Shown here one piece after another: positions 25,201 through 36,049 of a stretch of DNA of 64,000 nt. The stretch is from Norana najaformis (Eukaryota; Annelida; Clitellata; Crassiclitellata; Hormogastridae). The first letter of the stretch is position 1. Each line of letters starts with the position of its first letter. Position numbers and translations under genes: made by a program. The stretch is from NCBI GenBank assembly GCA_964023275.1, contig OZ029913.1, forward strand, positions 48,301,976 through 48,365,975. Reading direction: 5' to 3'. Under the pieces are notes generated by a model, which made no database searches, was not told the DNA's origin, and saw only the letters and a list, made by a program, of their open reading frames with translations.

Positions 25201-25811
25201 ACCAAAACCCCCAAACACCATCACATCACCCCTGTTCTCAAATCACTGCACTGGCTTAAAATACCAGAACGAATAGAGTACAAAGTCTTATCCCTCACCT
25301 ACAACACACTTCAATCCTCCCAACCCTCCTATCTTCGTCAATTATTTACTATCCAACCACTCCGTTCAACCCGCTCCTCATCTGTCCTAACACTTCTTCG
25401 CCCTCCCGTCACCTCATCCTTAAAATTTGGAAATCGCTCGATAGCCATAGCTGCCCCACCCCTTTGGAATAAACTCCCGCCAGAATTGCGACAGTTGTCT
25501 GGTCAATCATACGAACTCACCAACACTTCACCTCTTTCAGTTTCTGCACAGGTCTTTCACTCAAGACTGAAAACACTTCTTTTCCAGAAATCTTATCCTG
25601 ATTCTTCCTCTTCCTCTTATCTCTCTTCTCGCTTCAATTTCAAACAGCATCCACCGTAGCCGTCCGACTGTCTGAGTGCCTGACTCCTGGATCTTGACCC
25701 TTCTGCCTATCGATTTTGTTTTGACTGAGCGCCTGTGAATAAGCTGGTTCCCGCGACTTAGCTTTCGTTGAGCGCTGTAGAAATCACGAGATTACGATTA
25801 CGATTACATCG
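22205..25811 (+). mobile_element. L2-type LINE, near full length, open ORF
   Basis: A 3.6-kb LINE with short 5' and 3' non-coding regions ends in repeated GATTAC/ATTACG units (about 25790-25806). GCTTCAT occurs on both sides (22198-22204 and 25812-25818), a likely short target duplication. It lies in the sense direction inside intron 1 of the THAP9-like pseudogene. A single open frame and a clean tail imply a fairly young insertion. L2-type elements use APE endonuclease nicking and target-primed reverse transcription, and have repetitive tails rather than poly(A). Confidence 0.85.
22234..25659 (+). CDS. LINE polyprotein: APE endonuclease and reverse transcriptase, 1141 aa
   Basis: The protein opens with a hydrophobic segment ending in LLSGDIHPNPGP (GDIHPNPGP at residues 88-96). 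This resembles the ribosome-skipping 2A motif D(V/I)ExNPGP but has His where Glu is canonical. An APE endonuclease follows: TLNIRS, ALSETW, GDFNIH (291-296), SDH (355-357). The reverse transcriptase motifs are NYRPVSNL, DISAAFD (733-739), GVPQGSVLGP (790-799) and YADD (823-826). The C-terminal region carries LHWLKIPERIEYK, as in L2/CR1 elements; no RNase H is seen. No stop or frameshift interrupts it. The first Met at 22234 is taken because it keeps the hydrophobic leader; a start a few codons later is possible. The catalytic residues appear intact, so it may be functional, though expression cannot be judged. Confidence 0.88.
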   Translation: MYSSIILLIFGLRFMIAFHISCQPFHTRLPYIVPTAKHSYCAQFGTTTMQYGRMCFIPLSFFLTSSLRRPPQHLTRHTIFNILILLSGDIHPNPGPLDFYSCPPPSPPTYPPPSRISSSNILDNAQNTDNSRFLLCTLNIRSLLHPAHSQEISDIALSSHPPDIFALSETWFNLNTTLAQYEDCIPPGYHLYSTPRPCKPSSPSHKNPTGGGIAFLTREPATVLDSPGYCFHSFECASVTLKLPHTNLTIFNVYRPPSSSSYSSPPSVFLKEFTTLLSTAATTPHEFLITGDFNIHVDNPSDTFASEFLTLLSSTNLVQHVKFPTHIHNHTLDLIITSSFSTLSPDISFSFDTPSDHYPIFTYLNILPTPRPDPVFHSFRRISSINIEAFIQDISCSDLVLNPPTSLNDLLSSYNTTLSTILDKHAPIITKSRSHSNNPWFSSYLQAFKSFRRRLERAYKRTRDPQLLCALKSATNKYHRLLTAAKQRFYSSLVRSRSSSPRLLWKTINQLLHRNSSSPLPNSLPSSSTADSFCSFFSNKISTLRLSLQSLLSKTSNNPAADAPSSTYDSPPSPPRSSFSAFQPTSETEILNLLKSLPNKQCELDPIPTSLLKDCASVLVPIITKIVNLSLSTGNFPLLFKHSLVTPLLKKSSLDKEILSNYRPVSNLTFISKLTERIVLSRINNYLASNSLINLHQSGFTKRHSTETLLTSLYNKLVSAISHQQVSCLCLLDISAAFDTIDHNILLHRLSTWFGFADTALLWIQSYLSSRSFSVKTSEASSESCPLTCGVPQGSVLGPLLFILYTTPLSSLIKASSVDHHLYADDTQLFISFSPNCFSQSTDHLLCVVKQISSWMTSNLLCLNPSKTEFILIGLRDQLKKIPDPSISLSLDSASTHTFNTNSSVRNLGVIFDQNLTFSDHITHLSRSCFMHIRDLRRIRPMLDFKTASIIATSIVHAKLDYCNSLFLNIDTTQINRLQAIQNALARAVTKTPKHHHITPVLKSLHWLKIPERIEYKVLSLTYNTLQSSQPSYLRQLFTIQPLRSTRSSSVLTLLRPPVTSSLKFGNRSIAIAAPPLWNKLPPELRQLSGQSYELTNTSPLSVSAQVFHSRLKTLLFQKSYPDSSSSSYLSSRFNFKQHPP

Positions 25812-25835
25812 GCTTCATGTTATTTTGTAACTTTG

Positions 25836-26174
25836 GGTACGACTGAATATTTTGCTACCAACTCCGATTCGTATGATATTATACCTGATGATAGTTCTCG
25901 ACATGAATATTCCAACGCGCCTATTCCCGTCTTCTGCAAACAATCCGGCGATTTTCTACGATTTTTTTGAAAGTATACGATTTCATGTATTTCATGCACA
26001 CACATCGACATCCACCATTTGTAAATGCTATGCATCGCTGCATGTGACCTCGGGCTAGTGATATACACTCCGGGATTACAAATGGCGGATGTCGATGGAA
26101 TATTCATGTCGAGAACTATCATCAGGTGTAATATCATACGAATCGGAGTTGGTAGCAAAATATTCAGTCGTACC
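25836..26174. mobile_element. Palindromic MITE with 8-bp target duplication
   Basis: Nearly perfect inverted repeats of about 79 bp begin GGTACGACTGAATATTTTGC. TAACTTTG flanks both ends (25828-25835 and 26175-26182). The 339-bp element has no coding capacity. It belongs to the same family as 19848-20786. It sits 24 bp past the LINE tail in intron 1 of the THAP9-like gene. Confidence 0.85.
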
Positions 26175-29100
26175 TAACTTTGTTCCACCAATTGCAGTTT
26201 TAAGTATATTGTACTAAGCAGATTAGTTAGATACGAAAAGTAAGGTCTTTGCTATTAATTAGGGTGCGTAGCGAATTCCCGGAACGAATTTCGACCTGAT
26301 CTGCGAAATCGATTTTCCTAGTGCGACCCGGATTCCCGAAAATTAAGAAGCTAACGTTTGTGTGGCTGAATTAGGACTTTTTCCTGAAAGTCAGTGTCGA
26401 AATTTCAAACGTTAAAATACAATCCAGTTTCGAGTTTAACATTATCAAGTGAGATGGAATCAGAAAGGAACCAAGTCAAGCAAGAATGTTCTCAAAATAC
26501 TTCTATTGCTTGCAAAATCAAGTAAACAGAGTGTTAAATTTCAAACTTTAAAATCAAGCTTTTTGGGAATATTTGATCAGCAGATTAGATGGTCCAAGAT
26601 AGTTTTTGGGACCGCTTGCTATTTTCAGCGCTTTTGGGGATTTAGGTTTCAGGGATTCGGGATGACCCCATTAATTATAACTAACCCATGTGAGGCTGAA
26701 GATCAAAAGATCCAACACGTCAACAGCTTTGCATATAATGAACTGAACATTTCTTGCAGCTCAGCTTATATGAACTTAACATGACTGCTATTAAGTTTCT
26801 TAAAGTTTTTGTTAACATGCTATGTTAGGTGCAAGAAGTGGGTGATAAATACCAGTCGTTCAGACCTCCATGGGAAGACCCCAGAAGAACTGTGCAAGAA
26901 TTTTGTATTGTGTGGTGCCCACTTTGAGGAGAGCCAGTTCACAGATATTTTACGAAACAGACTCAACTGGAATGCAATACCTACTTTATTTGATGTGAGT
27001 CATTTAGTTTAATGTTATTTATATATTTACAAGATGCTGTTCATTAACTTGGTAATTGATGTTACTGTTGCATGAGTGTTCATTGAGTGTTCACTCTTTT
27101 CATATTAAAAACGTGCTCCAAAGGGTTCCCCACACCGGTATTATTATTATTAATGTGATTGCTATTGTTATTACTATTATAATTCTTTTTATTATCTTCA
27201 TCATCATCATTGACAGTTGTGATGTACACACAAAGTTGCAAGTTCTCAAAATGCATTGTGCAATAGACCTAAGTATTGACATAGGGCCGTCATTATTCTT
27301 TCAGAGGTTGCAGCAAAATTGTTCTGCATATGCTAGAAGAGGAAGCAACATTGTTAGTTGTGAGACCTGCATAAAAAGATTTTTGAGCAGACCCTAACTT
27401 TTTAGAATGTTAATATATTCATAATAGCTTGCATGGTTATTTTTTTATTTAAGCACAAGTGGAAAGGTTATTTGGTCTGCCATGATTCCATCAGAATGAG
27501 AATTTAAGATTTTATTGTTAATCTCTATGGCTCCGCAACAGATTTTGCTTTAATTTGCATAAACCTTAATTGTTTTAACACAATATTAACTTCAAGTTTT
27601 ATATATTTTTTAGTGTTTTGTGCTTTTATGCTGTTGCAGGTTTCTAAATGCTCATCCGACAACAATACAATCAAGATGACAGACAAGATAGTGGAAGTAA
27701 CTCCAACAATCTCTTTGTGGGTTCCAAATCACTCATCCAATGATACTAGCAAGACGACTGATGAGACAGTGGAAGTGAATCCAACTATTTTGCCGAGACC
27801 TGAAGCTTGTATTGTAGCAGAAATATCTACATCTACCAATACAGAGTTACATAAGGGAGCGAAAATTAAACGCAGACTGCCAGATACTCCACGCTAAATA
27901 AAGCTGAGGCAGACATTGCATAAACTGCAGTCAAAACACTGGAGACTGGAGCAGAAAGTTAAGAAGTTAAGACCGAAAATGTCTAAAAAACTGCCCGAGT
28001 CTGCAATGCCCTCTGGAGCAATTGATCTCATTGTAAATAATGCAAAGCAATATTTAACACCTTTACAACTGTCATTGTTTCGTTCACAGATGTTGGCTAG
28101 CCAGAAACAGGAAAAAGGTTATAGGTGGTCAGTTAAGGAGAAATTATTTGGGTTGCAGTTGCATTTTAAGAGTGCGGCAGCGTACAGGTTTCTATCACAG
28201 CACTTAGCTTTACCATCCAAGTCAACTTTACGTAGGTTTGTAGGGGCAGCTGTTGGCAGGATTGATAGCGGGTTTACCACTATTATGTTTAAGTTGCTGA
28301 AATTACGCATTAGGACTTTGCCATTATGTGAACGGCAGTGTGCACTTATATTTGATGAAATGTCATTGAAGTCGCAATTAACATATGATAAGAATTTAGA
28401 CCGAGTCATAGGTTACACAGATGATGGAAAAATTACAACACATGCATTAGTATTTATGGTTAGGGGTCTATGCAGTAAATGGAAGCAAGCAATTGCCTTT
28501 TTCTTCACACACAACACAGTAGCAAGTTCAAAACTTTCAGAGCTGATAATAGAATGCATCATTAGAGTCCATGAAAGTGGTTTGTTTGTTCGATGCATTG
28601 TGTGTGATCAAGGTGCCACTAACGTAGCAGGTGTGAAGAATCTTGGCTGTACTGCAGCATTACCAAATTTCACTGTTGGCAGTTCAGAACATGTTGTACA
28701 CGTTATATATGATGTTCCACATTTGTTGAAAAATGTGCGCAACAACTTAATTAAGCATGATATTGAAGTTGATGGTTCATTGGCTAGCTGGAAGCACATT
28801 GAAGAATTTTATCGTTTTGATAAAATGTGTCCCATACGTCTTGCACCAAGATTAGCAGAGCGCCATCTTGAAGTTTCACAAGTTTCAAAAATGCGTGTCC
28901 GTCTTGCTGCTCAGGTTTTAAGTCATTCTGTTGCAGCTGGTTTGCAAGTGTGGGTGTTAACAAAGGAGTTGCCTCCTGAAGCTCTTCAAACCGCTGATTT
29001 TGTTGAGAAAATGGATATTCTCTTTGATATCCTTAATTCTCGTACACGGCATAGTGATAAGCCTGCTAGATGGGCCCTGTGTAAAAAAATGAACATTTGA

Positions 29101-30114
29101 AACAGCTTCTTATCTTTGAGGAATGGATGGGTAAGTGGCAATTTATGGGAGCTCGCACTCAGTCGTAATTTAAATGTCGGCAAGGGTTGCAAATGTCAAT
29201 CAATAGCATCCACTCTCTTGCCTGTAGGCTCCTAGATCAGGGTTTTGAGTACATTTGCACTGCCCGTTTCAATCAAGATTGTCTTGAAAATTTTTTTGCA
29301 AGTCTCAGAAGTAAAAATGGATGGAATGAAAATCCTACTCCAGCACAGTTCTGTAGTGCTTTTAGAAGTGCGATTGTTCTGTCAAGTTTAGACTGTAGCA
29401 CAAGTGGTAAAAATTGTATTGATGATGATGATTTTGTCCTTCTAAAGCATTCAGATCTTGTAGTGGCCCCTCCTGTATTGTCAGAGCCTGTTCCAAGTAC
29501 ATCCTCAGAAATTAGTGATGAATTACTTTATTTGGACGACGAAATTTGGTCTGAGATGTCCAGTGAAATTCTGAACAGTGACATATGCTTTGATCAGGGT
29601 ATTGTTGAAAGTTTTACGGAAGCTGAAGAGTCACTTATCAGTTATTTGGCTGGCTGGCTTGCTCGCAAATGTGGAATTTGTTCTCAGTGTCAGGATGTTA
29701 GGTGACCATTCATACACTTGTCGTCCGCAAGATTACTTTATAAAAGTAAAACGATTTTCAAATATGTCCTCCAGCGGGCTGGTTGAGCCTTGTGACGAAC
29801 TTTTTGAAGCTGTACACGCAATGGAACATTTGTTCCGCTTGCATTTTAATCAGCTGCTTTGACAGCCCAATATTGTCTCTAAACTCTTTAAAACAATTCA
29901 CCCTCAGTGCAATTTCCAGTTTTTGTTCATTCGACATCCAGAGCATGCTTTATACATTTCAGAGAAACTGACAAAACTTTATGTCGTGATGAGAATATTT
30001 TATGCTGTGAAGTTTGCTAACAGAAACCTCTCACAAGCTAGTAAAGTGACAAATATGAAAAGTGTTCGCCGATGTAGCATGAAAAGAAAAATGCAAAAAG
30101 TCTTGCATATGTAA

Positions 30115-31559
30115 AAATTGCACTATAGAACATTGTGACCAGTTTGCGTGTTAGACCTTTGCATTTGTTGTTCTCAATTAGTTTCATGTACACGGGTAAC
30201 TCGGAACACTGTCTTTTGAAGCCATATTTTAGGTTGAGTTATGAGGTCATTTTCCATGGCTGAACTACATTTGGGTTACATGGCCACCCTCATTATATCA
30301 GAAATCATTTTATATTGGAGCTTGTTCTAATGGGACTCAGGTATTTTGTGCTCTCATTTCTCAGGAAAGTTGGTTGTTAAAATAATATATGTAAAAGGCT
30401 AAGGTGGGACAAAACTGGTCTTAATGCATATTATGAGGCAACAAATTGTTTCCTAAATGATGTTAAGATCTCTGTGTTCGTTATTCCTTGTTATGTTGGG
30501 TGCAGCTGTGTGTATGGTAGGGACATTGATGTAATGTATGGGCATATTATTAGTTGATTAATCATGTCAGCTGACCAGCATTGCTAAAAAAATCTTCTTC
30601 CGCCTTCTATAAACATTCTTGGGATGGTGAACTAATGGAATGAAGAGGCTCATGAATTGTGGAAATCTTGTGGACGTCCCGATCAAGGTTTAGTCTATGA
30701 CATTAAAGGGCAGGCAAAGGCAGAGTACAAACGTGACATTAGGAAGAAGAAAGACGGCGAAGATTCTTTTATAAATGGCCATCAGTGTAAGTGGTTTTAG
30801 GGGTTGTGGATTAGTTACATTCAGAAGTTAAAATATTGGGTTTTTTTTTGTTGAGGGTAAATCATTCAAAGTCAGTCTGCATGACATGAGAATAAGATTT
30901 TGTAAGTCATTTAATACACTATACACCGAATGTTGTAAACTTAGTGAGCCTGTTTTGAATAAAAATGGGCTATTATGAAGAAAGATGAATGGAATCATTG
31001 AATCCTATTGGTGATTTGAAAAAAATGCAGTTTATGACTAGAAATATGCAGTTTTAACAAATTTTCAACTGTTGATAATTTTGCGGTAAATTCCTTGTAT
31101 AATCTTCACGTATGCATATGTTATATGTTTAATCTTTTGTCATTTAAGGTATAGATGGGACTGTCCTCCTGTAGATTTTTATTTTTCTGTTTTTTTGTGC
31201 TGTTTCCTTTATGTCCTTTCTGTGTGCTAATTAATTCCCATTGTTATGTTGCTTTCATACTTGTGAACAGTTTCCTAAACATTCATATTTAAAAGTATTG
31301 TTACAGGTCAGTTGAAACTTACCGGTTTAGTGTGCTATTTATTTAGAATATCGTTGTTATTTTGCTTTCATACTTGTGAACAGTTTCCTAAACAGTCTTT
31401 TTGTTTATAAATTAAACCTTTGCACTGATTCATATGGGTGTTATGTTTCACTGATCCATAACATTTTCGACATAGAATTTTAAAAGAATATTATTAAAAT
31501 ATTGAAAAGTTAATATATTTGATGCATACTTTGCTTGTTCCAGAACCCACAAACCTTAG
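30115..31559. other. Non-coding stretch after the THAP9-like pseudogene
   Basis: No gene recognised. A direct repeat of about 40 bp (GCTTTCATACTTGTGAACAG and neighbours) occurs at about 31250-31285 and 31360-31400. The THAP9-type element's right terminus may lie here but was not identified. Confidence 0.4.
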
Positions 31560-31970
31560 AGGCTTCACGCCTTTGCTGCTTGTGATCTCAGGTCCCTCAG
31601 TTTGCACACAAGCACTGCACCCCCACTGGCTATAATGCTCAAGGACTCAGTCGAAATTGGCTGCAAAGCAGTCTTTGTGCATACTGAATTCCAGGGTACA
31701 TTTAGTCAAAAACCAAGAGTGGTATCTGAAAAGACATAGAAACAGCCTATGAAGGAATCGAGTCCAGGAAAAGATGGGTTTTTAGTCAAGATCAAAAGGC
31801 CAACACACTGCAGAGTGAATGTTTGCTGGAAGAGAGTTCCATAGTCTGCCAGAATTGCCTCAGTGGACAGAATTCAATAATTTACAGTTCTTAAGTTGCT
31901 ACACAGTACCAAGGAGTAGGCACACTACACGATAAGATTGCAGCCTTTGCAAAGTAGAACTGTCTCTGTT
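31560..31970 (-). mobile_element. Possible L2/CR1-like LINE 3' fragment
   Basis: Minus-strand translation gives LWNSLPANIHSAVC followed by a frame break and KPIFSWTRFL, like the extreme C-terminus of L2/CR1 proteins (..WNSLP..). Only about 100 codons' worth remains and no clear tail was found, so this is tentative. Confidence 0.4.
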
Positions 31971-32778
31971 AGTCACAAAACATATAGACTGGATTTCTCT
32001 GTGCCTCAAATTATCAATCTTTTATTTCACCAAACAATGGCAGCACAAAAAAAACACTTGAAAAAGAAAAAACCTCAAAATGATAATGACAGCATACCTG
32101 CCTGTGAATTTTATACTACTTACAGCATCAGCAAAAATTCAATCAATTGTGAATACTGAGAAAATCACAAAGAAAACAGACAGCGGCATTATCAATAAAC
32201 TAACATTTCTGGAAATACCACAGTCTTCTGGTAAACCAAGTCTTTAATGCTAGGTTCCTGTAGGATGTGTAAGTAAGTTTCTTATAGCCTCAACATTTCA
32301 GATAAGGCAGTGCTGTAAGTGTAGGCCTACTGCAGAGTTCAGCTCTGGTTAAGAAAAACAGCTTTCATTCCATAAATATTTTCCAGGTACTTGACCTGTG
32401 GCTAAAAGTCGTCTACACCGCAGTATGTTACAAATAAATGTTCTTTTTTGAAATATATGCCATCTTTATCACCACAACATTTATTTGTGAAATTCAGCGG
32501 CGAACTCGTCTTTTACACGTAGCATTCACGGAAAAGCAACTAGCACCGAAGGTTTCTCAACCCATACCCGATAATGAACTGTGAATTTTTCCCTTAATAT
32601 ATACCAATATCTGCAAAATATATAAAATCGGAAATAAAATACTGCTAATATAAATTCTATGTGATTTCTATATTCTCATATCTTACGCATAAAGCTACTG
32701 TTCAGCGACGGTCCGACAATTCGCTATATAAACGATTCGTTGTTTTCCCTTATCTAGACCAGAAACGTATAAAAACCT

Positions 32779-32818
<40 letters not shown>
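32779..32818. repeat. (ATC)n microsatellite tail of the RTE LINE
   Basis: A pure ATC/ATG-type trinucleotide run at the 3' end of the minus-strand RTE insertion, the usual tail type of that clade. It encodes a spurious poly-His stretch on the + strand. Confidence 0.85.
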
Positions 32819-33585
32819 AGAACCATGGGCTCAGCGCCCGTAGGTGTCCGCTGCCGTCTTCACCAAGTTCTTCCATCGCTCCCTGTCCATTGCCGTGTGA
32901 CTCAGCTCTTGGAGTGATGCTCCTCCCCACCCGATGATGTCATCCAGCCATTCCCTGTGTGGCCTTCCTCTTCGATTTGTCCCCTCCATCCTGCCAAACA
33001 TTAGTGTTTTTATTTTCCGATCATCCTTCATTCTGCAGATATGTCCAAAAAGTTTCAGCTTTCTCTTGATCAGGTTCTGCATGATGGTTTCCTTAGGGCG
33101 TATTCGTTTGTGACCTTTTGTGTCCAGCCTATTCCCAAAATCTTTCGATAGCACTTTCTTTCGAAAGACAGCATCCTTTGCTCTATATCCTTTGTTACCA
33201 CCCAAGACTCGCATCCGTAGAGCACTCCGCTGAAGATGCACGTCTTTAGTACTTTCACCTTAGTTTCCAATTTTATCGCTTTACTTCTCCAGATTTTATC
33301 CATAGCCTTTAGTGTTGCTGCAGCCCTTGCTATCCTTGTCCATACTTCCTTTCTGCTGTCTAGGTCATACGTCGTGTTGCTCCCTAGATATGTGAACTTT
33401 TCCACATTCTCCAGTTGGTTTCCATCAATGACTAGTTTCTTTCTGTGGTCCTTTTCTCCGAATACTAGAGTTTTGGTTTTTTCGAAGTTCATGGTTAACC
33501 CATATCTCTTTCCTTCTTCATTCAGAGCTTGCGCTGTTGTTTCCAGTCGTTCCTCGTCTCTTTCGATCAAGTCAATGTCATCTGC
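32783..33585 (-). mobile_element. RTE-clade LINE, 5' truncated, in the foldback left arm
   Basis: The minus strand encodes the end of an RTE (BovB-like) reverse transcriptase: YGLTMNFEKTKTLVFGE, KFTYLGSNTTYDLDSRKEV, SGVLYGCESWV, then after one frameshift near 33090 LIKRKLKLFGHICRM, RRGRPHREWLDDI and a stop at about 32831. The 3' tail is (ATG)n. AAAAACCTATCA is duplicated at 32771-32782 and 33586-33597, a clean 12-bp target duplication that is part of the foldback terminus. The insertion is therefore younger than the foldback element. It is dead, being 5' truncated and frameshifted. Confidence 0.88.
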
Positions 33586-33850
33586 AAAAACCTATCAACA
33601 GATATAAATACATTTCCGTTCCGGATTCCGGGTTTCTGTGCTGCCAACTAGCGAAATAGTAGTGCAATATTTGGCATCTCAAATTTCAAAGAGGATTAAA
33701 CGATGAAAATGTTCATGAATCAATAGGAACTGCACAATTTGTTAACGAAAGGCGCATATTAACGAAAATTCGCACAAAGACCGTATATTGAACAGAATTG
33801 TGCGATACACGTACAAACCCATAAACTGCCGATCGAATTATCGCATTCAA

Positions 33851-35340
33851 ATGGGTCTCATCAAATGGATAAATTTGCACTCTGGCAGCCGCACTCCTCG
33901 TATACAGATTCAAATACAGATTCGCCAAAATCCGGAAAATCAGCATATACAAATACAGATTCGCCTATAGAAGCAGAATGCACAATTCAGGCGATGATGG
34001 TCATGAGGGTACATAAAGAACCCATACGTGGTCCATATGGGTCTCATCAAATGGATAAATTTGCACTCTGGCAGCCGCACTCCTCGTATACAGATTCAAA
34101 TACAGATTCGCCAAAATCCGGAAAATCAGCATATACAAATACCGATTCGCCTATAGAAGCAGAATGCACGATTCAGGCGAGGATGGTCATGAGGGTACAT
34201 AAAGAACCCATACGTGGTCCATAGGGGTCTCATCAAATGGATAAATTTGCACTCTGGCAGCCGCACTCCTCGTATACAGATTCAAATACAGATTCGCCAA
34301 AATCCGGAAAATCAGCATATACAAATACAGATTCGCCTATAGAAGCAGAATGCACAATTCAGGCGATGATGGTCATGAGGGTACATAAAGAACCCATACT
34401 TGGTCCACATGGGTCTCATCAAATGGATAAATTTGCACTCTGGCAGCCGCACTCCTCGGATACAGATTCAAATACAGATTCGCCAAAATCCGGAAAATCA
34501 GCATATACAAATACAGATTCGCCTATAGAAGCAGAATGCACAATTCAGGCGAGGATGGTCATGAGGGTACATAAATAACCCATACGTGGTCCATATGGGT
34601 CTCATCAAATGGATAAATTTGCACTCTGGCAGCCGCACTCCTCGTATACAGATTCAAATACAGATTCGCCAAAATCCGGAAAATCAGCATATACAAATAC
34701 AGATTCGCCTATAGAAGCAGAATGCACAATTCAGGCGATGATGGTCATGAGGGTACATAAAGAACCCATACTTGGTCCATATGGGTCTCATCAAATGGAT
34801 AAATTTGCACTCTGGCAGCCGCACTCCTCGTATACAGATTCAAATACAGATTCGCCAAAATCCGGAAAATCAGCATATACAAATACAGATTCGCCTATAG
34901 AAGCAGAATGCACAATTCAGGCCAGGATGGTCATGAGGGTACATAAATAACCCATACGTGGTCCATATGGGTCTCATCAGATGGATAAATTTGCACTCTG
35001 GCAGCCGCACTCCTCGTATACAGATTCAAATACAGATTCGCCAAAATCCGGAAAATCAGCATATACAAATACAGATTCGCCTATAGAAGCAGAATGCACA
35101 ATTCAGGCCAGGATGGACATGAGGATCCATAAGGGAACTGTACTTGGTCCATATGGATCTCAAAAAATGAACCTAGTTGCACTCTGGCAGTCACACTCCT
35201 TGAATACAGATTCAAATACAGATTCGCGAAATTCCGGAAATTCTGCATAAACAAATACAGATTCGCCTATATCGAGAAAATGCACGACTCAGGCAAGTGT
35301 AGTCATATAGGGTCCATAAGGAACCCATACATGGCCCTTA
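33851..35340. repeat. 186-bp tandem repeat array, left arm (about 8 units)
   Basis: Units start at 33865, 34051, 34237, 34423, 34609, 34795 and 34981 (counted at ATGGATAAATTTGC), with a diverged eighth at 35167. The period is exactly 186 bp. Each unit holds several ATACAGATTC/AAATACAGATTCG submotifs. Inner units are nearly identical; the unit nearest the centre is diverged. 186 is divisible by three and the unit has an open frame, so long frames appear without implying a protein. Confidence 0.93.
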
Positions 35341-36049
35341 AGGGTCTCATGAAATGCGTATTGACCTGCTGTAGTTCAAGTACTTCCCAGCACTGCCTAG
35401 TCGCCTCTAAGAGTGAGAAGAAAGACGTCCTGCTTGTGTCGGCTGCTATGTCAGCAAAGTCGCTGCTCGGGTTGGACGTTGACCGGATAGAGCGGACATC
35501 CGTCATCCTATAGTACTATCTGCGTCATGTTTTTTCGCCCTTGACATTCACGCTCGGAGCCGAGAAATGCTTTCCTTCCCTTAATCTTCGTATTCGTAAG
35601 TTTGTGTATATATAGTGTTACATTTCAGCTAGTTTAAAATGTATGTATTTCGAGTATATATATATATATACATATACATACCTACACACTCGTGTTAGTG
35701 CGTAATTGAGGAGTCTGCTTTAGTTGTAGGCTACACAGGATTTAAATTATGCATATAAGTCTGGCTATAAGTAAGACTCGTAGCGATATCTATTTGAATA
35801 GTTGAGGTCTTAGGTGTCCTATTTGAATAATGGACTTCAATTTTTGCAGTTTGTGTATGCAGATATATTAGAATACTTTAAATGTATATATCTGCGGTAT
35901 TTAATATCTGCCGGAGATAGTATACTTTGTGCTTTATTTGGTACGCAATTTTGTGGTTTATGTAGGCTTACATGCTGGAAAACTGCACTCATTGGAATTT
36001 AGTATTCAAGTATTTTGAAAAAAAGTTTATTGTATGTGAATTTAGCTCG

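Larger units (their letters stand above)
22020..30114 (+). pseudogene. THAP9/P-element-type transposase gene, decayed
   Basis: Exon 1 (22020-22111) encodes MPHICAAINCGNASYKK...FFRFPSEAE. Exon 2 (26829-26994) completes the C2CH THAP zinc finger with RCKKWVINTSR, LCGAHFEESQF and NAIPTLFD. Exon 3 begins at 27640. Donor GTAGGC/acceptor TTAG and donor GTGAGT/acceptor GCAG agree in phase. The large exon holds the P-type catalytic region (ALIFDEMSLKSQL at about 28340, DQGATNVAGVK at about 28610, YDVPHLLKNVRNNL at about 28710) and later RFNQDCLENFFASLR and LISYLAGWLARKCGICSQC. Breaks: a TAA at 27895, a frameshift near 29085-29090, a TAA at 29167, and further breaks after 29700, where C-terminal similarity continues to about 30114. 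THAP domains bind the transposon ends in the P/THAP9 superfamily. Intron 1 was enlarged by a LINE and a MITE. Element termini were not found, so a decayed domesticated gene cannot be excluded. Confidence 0.85.

Noticed and set aside
32700-32764. PRXL2C promoter left of the foldback element (TATATAAA-like motif near 32725)
   Set aside because: Position fits the pre-insertion order, but one AT-rich motif is too weak to call a promoter.
32661-32843. Frame with a run of histidines
   Set aside because: It is the (ATC)n tail of the minus-strand RTE LINE read in the + direction.
33865-35250. Long open frames encoding 62-residue repeats
   Set aside because: They follow from a 186-bp tandem unit in transposon arms; the same unit occurs inverted at the other end, and no start, splice or host context supports a protein.
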